Positions 18,607 through 27,471 of a DNA stretch of 64,000 nt are shown piece by piece (position 1 is the first letter of the stretch; every line of letters starts with the position of its first letter). The notes beneath the pieces were generated by a model. That model was not told the origin of the DNA. It saw only the letters and a program-made list of their open reading frames with translations, and did not search any database. Both the position numbers and the translations under genes were made by a program. Source of the stretch: Thalassotalea_H castellviae (GTDB lineage: Bacteria > Pseudomonadota > Gammaproteobacteria > Enterobacterales > Alteromonadaceae); contig NZ_JAVRIF010000003.1 in assembly GCF_031846185.1 (NCBI RefSeq), positions 124,001 to 188,000 on the forward strand, read 5' to 3'.

Positions 18607-18620
18607 GTGAATTAGTATCT

Positions 18621-18671
18621 ACTGCCGCGTGATTACTTTTTAATAGGAAGTAGTTGTGCGGCAGTTGTTTT
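18621..18671 (+). terminator. Probable terminator of the importer/GH3 operon
   Basis: An 8-base GC-rich perfect stem (18621-18628 with 18658-18665), an inner stem TACTT/AAGTA (18634-18638 with 18648-18652) and an interrupted T tract (18665-18671). It lies 15 bases after the GH3 stop. Confidence 0.6.
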
Positions 18672-18846
18672 GAAAAATCATTCAAAACTGGATAAGCCTG
18701 ATTGTTTCAGGAAGAAAATCATGAATGACTTATGTGCCACGATTGCGGACACAACATAATATCTATCCTAAAGATAAATAGAGCTAATTTATCTTGCAAA
18801 AAAGGATAGTATATTAGTTCAATTCGGTTTATATCACTACTTTGCT

Positions 18847-19302
18847 TTATAGTGTTTGATGATTTTCTGAATAGTTAATCACATCACGATAAATCAACCA
18901 TTGCCCATCAGGTTGCATTTGCCAAACGACTAAGTAATTACCTAATATTTTTTCATTAGATTTTTCACCTTTTATGGTGACTTCCCAAACACCGACCTCT
19001 GTTGCCGTTCTATTGTCACGCTTTAGTTCAACAGTTTTTAAAGTTATTGTTGCTGGACCTGCTGACATTTCAAGTTTGAGTTGTTTGGCTATGTCTTTAC
19101 GGCCCTGAATTAATGCAAAACCATCATTTAGATATAATGCATCTTCTGTAAACATTTGGGATAACTGCTCAGCCTTACCTTCATTGAACAACGCTATGTA
19201 TTTATTATTATTTGCTTCGATTGTTGCACTTAAATCATCGGCCCAAGCAAATGATGACATACTCATTAGTGCAACCAGACTGTAATAAGAAAACTTTTTC
19301 AT
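18847..19302 (-). CDS. Secreted SnoaL/DUF4440-like (NTF2-fold) protein
   Basis: A 151-residue protein with a Sec signal peptide (cleavage about after Ala-Trp-Ala, residue 21) and an NTF2/DUF4440 fold: an N-terminal helix (IEANNNKYIALFNEGKAEQL), FTEDALYLNDG, and a C-terminal strand WLIYRDVINYS. Such domains bind small ligands or have no known activity. It follows the receptor gene on the same strand, but a good terminator intervenes, so it is probably expressed separately and its link to laminarin use is uncertain. Confidence 0.8.
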   Translation of the reverse strand: MKKFSYYSLVALMSMSSFAWADDLSATIEANNNKYIALFNEGKAEQLSQMFTEDALYLNDGFALIQGRKDIAKQLKLEMSAGPATITLKTVELKRDNRTATEVGVWEVTIKGEKSNEKILGNYLVVWQMQPDGQWLIYRDVINYSENHQTL

Positions 19303-19455
19303 AATAAAACTTTATATTGTTAATGTATTGCAAACATTATTGCAAGCTTACAAGTTATGCAATGTAATTATTCACGTTCAAGCAATCTTCCAACGGAACG
19401 ATTGAGTTTATTACAGACAACCGACTATGTAATAAGGTAAAACACGCTTAACAAC

Positions 19456-19487
19456 AAAAAAGCCACTAATTGCTTAGTGGCTTTTTA
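19456..19487 (-). terminator. Intrinsic terminator of the GH16-TBDR operon
   Basis: A nine-base stem (19461-19469 with 19474-19482) extended by A/T pairs on both sides around a 4-base loop; symmetrical, so it can work in either direction. It lies 43 bases beyond the receptor's stop codon. Confidence 0.88.
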
Positions 19488-19529
19488 ATATTCAGTTTAT
19501 CTTGCGATAAATGTTGTGCTTACATTGCG

Positions 19530-22508
19530 CTATTTAAAGCTATAACGCATGCCTAAGGTATATCGAGAGCCATATTGGCGAGCAAACAAGAACTGCTCTT
19601 CATAACGACCATAACCTTGTTCTGTTTCGTTATTAAGGTTTAACCCTTCAAAAAATACCGTGAAGTTTTCATCGATATCATAATTGATACTCATATCGAC
19701 TTGACCAAACTCTTTAGCAAACTGAGGAGGGTTGTCAGACGACCCTTGCGCTTGTCCAACACCTATTAAGTATTCATCACGCCATGCGTATGTCACCTTG
19801 ACCGACAATGCTTCTTTTTCATAAAACAATTGGAAGTTAGCGGAATCACTTAAGCCCGTTAATGGCGTTTGTGGTTCTAATTCAGACACTGAATCAACTT
19901 TCGTTATATCATCCACATCAAATTCGACATCACCATCAACAAAAGTAGCATTGGCGCCAAAACCAAAGCCGGTATCACCAAAAAAGTGTTGTATTGCCAA
20001 TTCAAAACCATCGACAACTTTGTTATCTGGGGTATTGAATGGACGAGTAATATCCCATTGCATTAATGGATCATCACTTGCTGGTGTTAAATAACCTTGC
20101 TCATTTAATGTCGCGCCATTAAGCTGCATTTGAGCAAATATTTCATCGTTGGTTGGGTTACCGCCTAAATCAGCAACAGCTTGATTCCATCGAGCCCCTT
20201 GATAAATTTCACGCATATCTTCAATTGAAGTAGTGACAGTTTGGCTACTGATAAAATTCTCTACATCTTTTCTAAAATATCCAACAGCAGCATAACTACC
20301 TTCTGCGTAGTAATATTCTAATGAAAGATCGAAGTTGGTTGCTTCATATGGCAATAAGTTTGTATTACCTTCACCACCAATACGAGAATTAGGTCGAGTA
20401 CTTGCCCCTAAAGATCTGCCACCGGCTAAAGCACCTAAAGGCGCACGAGTGATTGTTTTCCCCCAAGAAACACGGGCTACAATGTCCTCGGTAATATCGA
20501 CTTTAGCATCGAGCATAGGTAGAAAGACATCATGCTTACCTTCGAGAGATAAAATGGTGTTGTCACCTGACTGATATTGAGTATGCCATTCACTTCCCCC
20601 TTTCCACCACACTTCTGTAGGAATAGGTTGTAATACATTACTCGTGACATCAGTTTCTTCATATCTAAACCCAATATTGACTTGTACGGGAAAATCAGCA
20701 ACTTCAAATTCCCAGAATGACGAAGCATAAATACTGGTGGTGTCTTCATCAACTGAGCCTTGAGAGAGTACACTGCCATCTCGATAAGGGTCAGTACTAA
20801 AATAATCATCCCCCAGTAAGTCACTATTTAAAAAAGCTTCTGAACGGGCAACGGCTTCATCAAAGTCAAAACTATAGTAATAACCCGCACCTATTGAATT
20901 ATCACCATTGGAAAATTGATCCAAAAAGTCCTCGGTCGTGTTGTATTCAAACATACCGTCAGGGAAAGCCGCAGAATAATTCGGGTTAAATAAGAAACCA
21001 CCAATTAAACCACTCCAGGCGCTAGAGCCGCCAATAGATTGCTCGGTACGAGCAAGGCCAACTTTAACCGAAATTAATGATGAGTCATTTGGGTTTTCCC
21101 AAGTGCCGTCTAGTTGTAATTGCTCTATTTCAGACTTGCCTGGGCTATGAATAAATTGACTAAAATGAGAATCCATTTCACCTGGCGATAAAGTTGTGGT
21201 GCCATTTTTCCAAAAAATTGTCCCTTGTGGAATATCTCCGGTTCTAAAATCATAATGTTTACTGACTAATTGATCTGAGCCAAACACTAACGAGCCTGTG
21301 CCATCCATGCCAGAATCTTTGCCGTTATCTGCTTTGTTTTCTGAATTGTGATAATCAAGTGATACCGATATATCGTCAGTTGCAGCCCACTCAATATTAA
21401 AACCAATGGATTCTTCATTTGTTTCTGTTGTGTCGCGATTAGCTGTGTATGAACCATCATTACCGGCTAGATCAGCGAAGAGAACGGTACCATTTTCGTC
21501 TAGCTCATATGCTTTAATATTGCCACCGTAATCGTGCCATTGTCCCCAACTAATTCCGTTATTTCCCGTGATTGATTGGCCCATAGTGTAATCAAAAGTT
21601 AAAATAACACTGTCTATTGGCGCGTACTGAAACGTGACATTGGCATTGGTTCTTTCTCGTTCAACATCCGTTATGCCATAGCCCATATCTCTTGGAAAGA
21701 AAGCACCTGCGGCAGCATTGGCATCACGATTATCAATCACTTTGTCAGCATCTAACGTAGGTAACTGCGCGTTTGACTGATATTGCCAGCCTTGTATGCC
21801 CGCCCATTGTTGTTGAAAGTCTCGTTCTTGATGAGAAAAGGCGATGGAAAAACCTAATGTATCATCAGCATAGGTATTGCTATACATACCTGAAAATTCT
21901 GGTGTTAAATCATCGCCTTCAACATTTGATGAGTCGTAAATGCCTTTACCTGAAAGTACAAATTTCTCACCCGGACTTTGAAAAGGTTTCATGGTGACAA
22001 TATTGACCGTTGCGCCTAAGCCGCCACTGGGATTTTCAGCTCGCGCTGTTTTATGTACTTCAAGTGAGCTGACACCATCTGAAGATAAGTTCTCTAAACT
22101 GTATGACCGCGAATTACCCGTACCTGGCATTTGACGGCCATTTAAGGTAATTAAGTTAAAGTCAGGGCCAAAACCACGAACCGTAATTTGACTACCTTCA
22201 CCGTTAGAACGACTAACCGACACGCCCGTAATACGCTGTAATGATTCAGCAAGGTTAGTGTCAGGAAACTTACCCATATCTTCAGCTGAAATCACATCCA
22301 TGACGCCAGAAGCACTTCTTTTTAATGCCATCGAGCGCGTTAAACTGCTCATGATGCCGGTAACTTCAATAATTTCTATTTCTGAGTTTGTTTCTTTATT
22401 GGTTAATTGTTCAGCTTCTGCCGCAGATAACTGGTGGGTTAATCCCGTTGCTAAAATGGCTGATATGCAAGTAGCTAAACGCTTTTTAGAGTATTTTGAA
22501 TGTTTCAT
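19530..22508 (-). CDS. TonB-dependent receptor for beta-glucan oligosaccharides
   Basis: A 992-residue outer-membrane receptor. The signal peptide ends near residue 30 (LSAAEAEQ), then a TonB-box-like stretch (IEVTGI), a plug domain (about 60-180) with DTNLAESLQRITGVSV and ITVRGFGPDFNLITLNGR, and a 22-strand beta-barrel to the C-terminus (YTLGMRYSFK). It belongs to the long TBDR group of Alteromonadales polysaccharide loci. It lies 74 bases downstream of the GH16 gene with no operator or clear promoter of its own, so it is probably cotranscribed. Substrate, laminarin fragments, is inferred from context. Confidence 0.93.
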   Translation of the reverse strand: MKHSKYSKKRLATCISAILATGLTHQLSAAEAEQLTNKETNSEIEIIEVTGIMSSLTRSMALKRSASGVMDVISAEDMGKFPDTNLAESLQRITGVSVSRSNGEGSQITVRGFGPDFNLITLNGRQMPGTGNSRSYSLENLSSDGVSSLEVHKTARAENPSGGLGATVNIVTMKPFQSPGEKFVLSGKGIYDSSNVEGDDLTPEFSGMYSNTYADDTLGFSIAFSHQERDFQQQWAGIQGWQYQSNAQLPTLDADKVIDNRDANAAAGAFFPRDMGYGITDVERERTNANVTFQYAPIDSVILTFDYTMGQSITGNNGISWGQWHDYGGNIKAYELDENGTVLFADLAGNDGSYTANRDTTETNEESIGFNIEWAATDDISVSLDYHNSENKADNGKDSGMDGTGSLVFGSDQLVSKHYDFRTGDIPQGTIFWKNGTTTLSPGEMDSHFSQFIHSPGKSEIEQLQLDGTWENPNDSSLISVKVGLARTEQSIGGSSAWSGLIGGFLFNPNYSAAFPDGMFEYNTTEDFLDQFSNGDNSIGAGYYYSFDFDEAVARSEAFLNSDLLGDDYFSTDPYRDGSVLSQGSVDEDTTSIYASSFWEFEVADFPVQVNIGFRYEETDVTSNVLQPIPTEVWWKGGSEWHTQYQSGDNTILSLEGKHDVFLPMLDAKVDITEDIVARVSWGKTITRAPLGALAGGRSLGASTRPNSRIGGEGNTNLLPYEATNFDLSLEYYYAEGSYAAVGYFRKDVENFISSQTVTTSIEDMREIYQGARWNQAVADLGGNPTNDEIFAQMQLNGATLNEQGYLTPASDDPLMQWDITRPFNTPDNKVVDGFELAIQHFFGDTGFGFGANATFVDGDVEFDVDDITKVDSVSELEPQTPLTGLSDSANFQLFYEKEALSVKVTYAWRDEYLIGVGQAQGSSDNPPQFAKEFGQVDMSINYDIDENFTVFFEGLNLNNETEQGYGRYEEQFLFARQYGSRYTLGMRYSFK

Positions 22509-22582
22509 TTTAACCTACTTTCTTAAAATTAGTTTAATTAACGTCGGCTATACTCGCCGAACAGTTATTTTTAATTACGTGT

Positions 22583-25500
22583 TTACGGAGCTGTTATCGA
22601 AACATTATCTATACGATAGACAGCGCCATCACCCGTTCCCCAAGCAGGGAAAACCATCAATACATCTATCGCGCTAATATCTAAGCCGGCGTCAAACAGT
22701 GCTTGTAAAGAAAAGGTATAAGTTTGCCATTCACCAACCACAGGCGTTTGACCTTCTTGACTGGCAGATAATGCTAATTCAACAGCTGATGAGGCATCTC
22801 CGGCTTCAATTTTAAATAACCAGGTTGAACTTGAGTCGAGCGGAGCTGTAACGACTTTCATATCAAAGGTTACGGTGCCATTTTGTAACAATGAACTAGC
22901 GTCATAATAAACGTCGTCATTCGCTAAGAAACCCATAACGGTTGGCGCTGAGCCAATGACAAATTCGGCCACCATGCCATGGCTTGCATCGTCTTCTTCT
23001 TCGGTTGGCGTAGAGCCACCACAACAGTCCCAAATAGGCCATTGTTCATGTTGGGCATTATCGTAAATTGTTAATCCTTTTGGAGCTGGAACACTTGTTG
23101 GATCATAAATCATGACATTATCAAGACGGTAGGTTGCGCCATCGCCGGCTCCCCAAGCAGGGAATACCATCAGCACATCTATTTGACTAATATCTAAACC
23201 AGCATCAAAGAGTGACTGTAATGAATAAGTATAAGTTTGCCACTGACCAACAACCGGATCTGCGCCTTCTTGACTTGCCGATAGTGCTAGTTCAACGGCT
23301 GATGAGGCATCACCTGATTCAATTTTAAATAACCAAGCTGCGCTTGCATCAAATGGTGCGTTAACAACTTTCATTTCAAATTGCACAACACCGTTGGCTA
23401 ATAATGCTGAAGCATCAATATAAACATCATCGTCTGCTAATAATCCCATTACCGTTGGTGATGCACCAATAACAAATTCTGCAGTTAAGCCATGTTCTGT
23501 ATCATCGTTTTCAACTGTTGGAGTACTGCCACCACAACAATCCCAAATGCTCCATTGCTCTTTTGCTTGGTCATCAAATAATACAAATCCTTGGAAACCA
23601 CTTGAAGCATTTGGATCATAGATTTTTACATTATCAACACGATAAACAGCGCCATCACCTGCGCCCCATGCTGGAAAAATCATCAAGACATCTAAGGCAC
23701 TAACATCAAGCCCTGCATTTGCTAAGTCTGCTAAATTAAAAGTATAAGTTTGCCATTGGTCGGCTACTGGGCTTACCCCTTCAACACTATCCGATAAGGG
23801 TAATTCTACTGCCGATGCAGCATTATCTGCTTCTATTTTGAATATCCAAGCTGCACTTGCGTCAGTTGGCATAGCGGTGACTTTCATTTCAAATTGCACA
23901 ACGCCATTTGCTAGAATGCTAGTCGCATCAAAAGGGGCAGGCGTGCTGGTATTCTCTTCACGTGAAATAAAGCCCATTACCGTTGGATTTGCACCAATTG
24001 AAAATTCTGCGACGTTGCCGTGCTCATCATCATCCATTTCTACCGTTGGTGTAGAGCCGCCACAACAATCCCACATAGGCCAACTTGTGTTTTCATTATC
24101 ACTAAAGATAGTTAGTTCAGGAGCGGCACCCACATCACCTTCAATCGATAAATTACTAATTTGGAAGACGGCTCCTTCACCGGCGCCCCAATCAGGGAAT
24201 ACCATTACTACATCAATAGCACTTAAATCTAATCCTTTGTCTGCGAACGCTGATAATGGAAAGGTATAAGTTTGCCATTGACCAACAACAGGGTTAACAC
24301 CTTCAAGGCTTTCATTTAATTTAAAATCAGCTGCGGTGCTTGCTTCATTACTTTCTACCTTAATATTCCACTGTGCATTTGCTGCCGGTGCGGTAATTAA
24401 TTTCATGTCAAAAGTAATAACACCATTTAAATCTACTAGTGGTGAAGCGTCAAAAGGTGTTCCTTGACCATTAGCATCAGTGATAAATTCTTTTCTTGAA
24501 ATAAAACCGACTACTGTTGGAGTTGCGCTAATGACAAATTCAACGACCTCTCCTTTTTCAGCGTCAGTAATCATGCTTGGCGTTGAACCTCCACAACAAT
24601 CCCATGCTGGCCAGTTAGGGTTTAAAGCCCCTGAAAAAATAGTTAGGTTTTTTGCTTCACCAGTTGAAGGTGGAGTAGGGACAGGTGCTTTACCTTCAAC
24701 TAGGGCATCTTCTAGATCATCGTAACCAGCTCTAACTGTTTCACAACCTTTGCCTGTATCTGGGTTTTGTTGACATTGATAAACACGGATATAATCAATT
24801 TCAAAAGTTTGTCCATCAGCAAATGCACTTGCATCAATCCCTAGGTTATTGGTATTTTCAGCCCAATCACCGCCAACAGCGTTGTTTAAAATCATATAAT
24901 ATTGTTGATCGTATGGTGCATTATCCCAATGAGTCGTTAACTCACCGGTTGTTTGATCAAAGTATTCTGCAAACCAACCTTTGTGCGCTAAACCAACAGC
25001 TTCATCTTTACTGTTGTAACGAACTTCAGATTTACGTTGTGTTGCATATAAATAATCATCTACATACCAACGAATTTCACCTTCTTGCCATTCAATGGCA
25101 TAAACATGGAAATCGTCAGCAGGGTTAATGCCATCAGGTAAACTATAAGATTTACCTGAGTGAGAATTATTTGGCCATTCTTTACCGTAATGTAACGTAC
25201 CGTGAACGTTATTTTCTTCAACGCCTTCGTCGTTCACTGTTTTTAAGTTCACTGTTTCGAGGATGTCAATTTCGCCTGACTTTGGCCAGCCGCCATAAAC
25301 TTCATCTGTTGGCATCATCCAAAACGCAGGAAAACTTCCTTGGCCATAAGGCATTTTCGCTTTTATTTCAAAACGACCATATTTAAAATCTGCTTTATTT
25401 TTGCTGATCATTCGAGCCGAGGTATAAGGTAATTCAGCACCTTCTGCCGCAGGTAACGCAACTAATTTCAGCGTACCATCACTAACATAAGAATTTTCAG

Positions 25501-25747
25501 CGTTTTCGGTATAACATTGTTTTTCATTATTACCGCCACCCCAACAATTGACTTCATGGGTCCAGTTTTGAGTATCTATGGCTTCACCATCAAATTCGTC
25601 ACTCCAAACCATTTGCCAATCACTGACAGGTTGTTGTGGATCTATTTTACTTGAATCAGTTTCAGTTTGAGCACCACCACATCCTAGTAACGACATTGTC
25701 GATACTAAGATAAACAATGGTGTAAAACTTTTTGAAATTTTTATCAT
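22583..25747 (-). CDS. GH16 endo-beta-1,3-glucanase (laminarinase) with four C-terminal modules
   Basis: A 1054-residue lipoprotein. The start at 25747 is preferred because GGGGAGAC precedes it and the signal peptide follows at once, with lipobox LLGC (about residues 19-22); an in-frame ATG at 25774 would add 9 residues. The GH16 domain (about 35-330) carries the EIDILE active site, with nucleophile Glu159, Asp161 and acid/base Glu164. It cuts beta-1,3-glucan chains at the cell surface. From about residue 365 four similar modules of about 175 residues follow, each beginning with a Trp-Asp-Cys-Cys-Gly-Gly-Ser-Thr-Pro motif; they look like beta-sandwich sugar-binding modules. Heads an operon with the receptor. 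Confidence 0.93.
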   Translation of the reverse strand: MIKISKSFTPLFILVSTMSLLGCGGAQTETDSSKIDPQQPVSDWQMVWSDEFDGEAIDTQNWTHEVNCWGGGNNEKQCYTENAENSYVSDGTLKLVALPAAEGAELPYTSARMISKNKADFKYGRFEIKAKMPYGQGSFPAFWMMPTDEVYGGWPKSGEIDILETVNLKTVNDEGVEENNVHGTLHYGKEWPNNSHSGKSYSLPDGINPADDFHVYAIEWQEGEIRWYVDDYLYATQRKSEVRYNSKDEAVGLAHKGWFAEYFDQTTGELTTHWDNAPYDQQYYMILNNAVGGDWAENTNNLGIDASAFADGQTFEIDYIRVYQCQQNPDTGKGCETVRAGYDDLEDALVEGKAPVPTPPSTGEAKNLTIFSGALNPNWPAWDCCGGSTPSMITDAEKGEVVEFVISATPTVVGFISRKEFITDANGQGTPFDASPLVDLNGVITFDMKLITAPAANAQWNIKVESNEASTAADFKLNESLEGVNPVVGQWQTYTFPLSAFADKGLDLSAIDVVMVFPDWGAGEGAVFQISNLSIEGDVGAAPELTIFSDNENTSWPMWDCCGGSTPTVEMDDDEHGNVAEFSIGANPTVMGFISREENTSTPAPFDATSILANGVVQFEMKVTAMPTDASAAWIFKIEADNAASAVELPLSDSVEGVSPVADQWQTYTFNLADLANAGLDVSALDVLMIFPAWGAGDGAVYRVDNVKIYDPNASSGFQGFVLFDDQAKEQWSIWDCCGGSTPTVENDDTEHGLTAEFVIGASPTVMGLLADDDVYIDASALLANGVVQFEMKVVNAPFDASAAWLFKIESGDASSAVELALSASQEGADPVVGQWQTYTYSLQSLFDAGLDISQIDVLMVFPAWGAGDGATYRLDNVMIYDPTSVPAPKGLTIYDNAQHEQWPIWDCCGGSTPTEEEDDASHGMVAEFVIGSAPTVMGFLANDDVYYDASSLLQNGTVTFDMKVVTAPLDSSSTWLFKIEAGDASSAVELALSASQEGQTPVVGEWQTYTFSLQALFDAGLDISAIDVLMVFPAWGTGDGAVYRIDNVSITAP
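22586..24656 (-). repeat. Four tandem ~176-codon modules in the GH16 gene
   Basis: The coding repeats begin near 24653, 24120, 23600 and 23080 (minus strand). Spacing between the CCGGSTP motifs is about 530, 528 and 517 bases. Conserved elements are WDCCGGSTP, a FVIGAxPTVMGF-like strand, VxFxMKVV, ExxxPVVGQWQTYTFxL, and LDVLMVFPAWGAGDGAVYRxDN. Modules 3 and 4 are the most alike. The last two motifs resemble the galactose-binding-like fold seen at the end of ExoP-type GH3 enzymes. Confidence 0.85.
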
Positions 25748-25787
25748 TATGTCTCCCCCAGTTAATCTAAGCACTTTTTGTTATTTT

Positions 25788-25801
25788 TGGAAGCGCTTCC
25801 A
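25788..25801. promoter_or_regulatory. LacI-type operator, GH16 promoter (proximal)
   Basis: Perfect TGGAAGCGCTTCCA palindrome 41 bases before the GH16 start codon. Confidence 0.85.
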
Positions 25802-25831
25802 GTTTTACCTAAAAAAATAGTCGCTATTTTC

Positions 25832-25845
25832 TGGAAGCGCTTTCG
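25832..25845. promoter_or_regulatory. LacI-type operator, GH16 promoter (distal)
   Basis: TGGAAGCGCTTTCG, three mismatches to the perfect palindrome in one arm, 44 bases centre to centre from the proximal site. Confidence 0.7.
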
Positions 25846-26100
25846 TAAATTATGTTAGTTTTATATTTAGGTCAAGTATAAACTGCCAAAAACCGCAATT
25901 ATATTAGAGCTTATACTCTTAATTGAACGTGTAAAATTTTAGAATCTACTTAATTATTATTGCTTTACTTGTCTGTTTTTACTCCTCTTCGAATAGAGCA
26001 AATCAAAAGCGAAAAGAAAAGCAATGACTCTGGTAATTTTTAGGATCACAAAGTCGCTAATTTTAGCTACTTTATGAGGTTAATACTCAAGAAAATACTG
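25846..26100. other. Intergenic region between GPH gene end and GH16 operators
   Basis: About 255 AT-rich bases. A mismatched hairpin (about 26049-26073) just past the GPH gene could be a weak terminator but lacks a T tract. No gene seen. Confidence 0.4.
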
Positions 26101-27429
26101 CTATGATGTGCTTTGCTGTAGCGCATGATGGATCTTGTCAACTTTATCATTGTCGAGCGTATACCAGCGCATTACAAACGCAACTAATACAGAGCCTAAA
26201 GCGGCGAATAAAGTGAATGAGATTAAGATGCCATGCTTTGTCGTCTCACTTTGTTCCATGTCCGCTTGATAGCCATAAAAGGCTAATAACCAGCCTGCTA
26301 ATGCCCCTCCTATAGCTACGCCAAGTTTGATAAAGAACACAACCGCAGAATATACCATTCCGGTTATTCGTACTCCGGTTTTCCAATGGCCATAATCAAT
26401 GGTATCTGCCATTTTAGCCCAAAGTAGTGGTGTTGCCATTTGCAAAAAGAAACTCCACAGAAAAAATAGGCTTAATGCGAGGGTGATTTGATGGGAACTT
26501 ACAAAATAACTGATCACACATATGAAAGCTGCAATGGATTGTAAAGCGATATAGGCTTTAATTTTACAAAATTTCTTTGCGACCATTTGTGATAATGCAC
26601 AACCTAAAATACTGCCGATCATGCCTAACGTCATAAATGGGGTGATTAAATCAACTCGAACTAAATAGTATTTTACGTAATAGACAGCTAAAGTACCTCG
26701 AAGTACTTGACCACTAAGTAGTAGGAGTCCGGCTAAACACAGAATGCGCCATTGATCATTTTGCCACAAGCAGATCAAATCCTGCTTAAAGGTTGAGTTT
26801 TGTTGCGGCGGAGGGCTAATGCGTTCTTTGGTTCCTGCAAAACACAGTAAAAATAAAACGACCCCTAAAGCACTCATCGCTATCATAGTATATTGATAAC
26901 CTAACGCTTTATCGCCTTCACCAAAATATTCAACTAACGGCATGGTACCAGCTGCCACTATTAAGCCGCCAAGCATGCCAAAAACAAAACGATAAGATTG
27001 AACTGAAACTCGTTCTTTCGGATCCGCCGTTAATACGCCTCCAAGCGCAGAATAGGGGATGTTTATAGCGGTATAAACAATCATTAGTAAAGAGTAAGTT
27101 GCAAACGCGTAGATGATTTTACCATTATCTGAAAGATCAAAAATGGTAAAAGCTAATATGCTGATCAATCCGAAAGGCAAGGCTAACCAGAGCAGGTAAG
27201 GCCTAAATTGTCCCCACTTGGTTTTTGTCCTATCAGCCATTGCCCCCATTAAAGGGTCAGTTATCGCATCAAATATTCGAACAATTAAAAAAAGCGTTCC
27301 GACTAATGCCGGCGAAAGACCAACCACATCTGTATAGTAAATCAGTAAAAACATCATCACAGTTTGAAAAATGATATTACTAGCGGTATCACCTAAGCCG
27401 TACGCTATTTTTTCTTTCATTCTAAGCAT
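26101..27429 (-). CDS. GPH-family sugar:cation symporter
   Basis: A 442-residue, twelve-helix carrier of the glycoside-pentoside-hexuronide family. The signatures KIAYGLGDTASNIIFQ (about residues 6-21), FDAITDPLMGAMADRTKTKWG (about 54-73) and INIPYSALGG (about 117-126) are diagnostic. It would import gluco-oligosaccharides such as laminaribiose or cellobiose for the GH1 enzyme encoded 42 bases upstream. Start is ATG at 27429 or 27420. Expressed from the GH1 promoter under the paired LacI-type sites. Confidence 0.92.
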   Translation of the reverse strand: MLRMKEKIAYGLGDTASNIIFQTVMMFLLIYYTDVVGLSPALVGTLFLIVRIFDAITDPLMGAMADRTKTKWGQFRPYLLWLALPFGLISILAFTIFDLSDNGKIIYAFATYSLLMIVYTAINIPYSALGGVLTADPKERVSVQSYRFVFGMLGGLIVAAGTMPLVEYFGEGDKALGYQYTMIAMSALGVVLFLLCFAGTKERISPPPQQNSTFKQDLICLWQNDQWRILCLAGLLLLSGQVLRGTLAVYYVKYYLVRVDLITPFMTLGMIGSILGCALSQMVAKKFCKIKAYIALQSIAAFICVISYFVSSHQITLALSLFFLWSFFLQMATPLLWAKMADTIDYGHWKTGVRITGMVYSAVVFFIKLGVAIGGALAGWLLAFYGYQADMEQSETTKHGILISFTLFAALGSVLVAFVMRWYTLDNDKVDKIHHALQQSTS

Positions 27430-27471
27430 GTTACTTTCTCTTATTTTGATGCTTTTAAAGTGATAATGGTA

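Noticed and set aside
25748..25774. Longer start for the GH16 gene
   Set aside because: The ATG at 25747 has a good ribosome-binding site and begins the lipoprotein signal directly.
26049..26073. Terminator after the GPH gene
   Set aside because: The hairpin has an internal mismatch and no T tract on the relevant strand.
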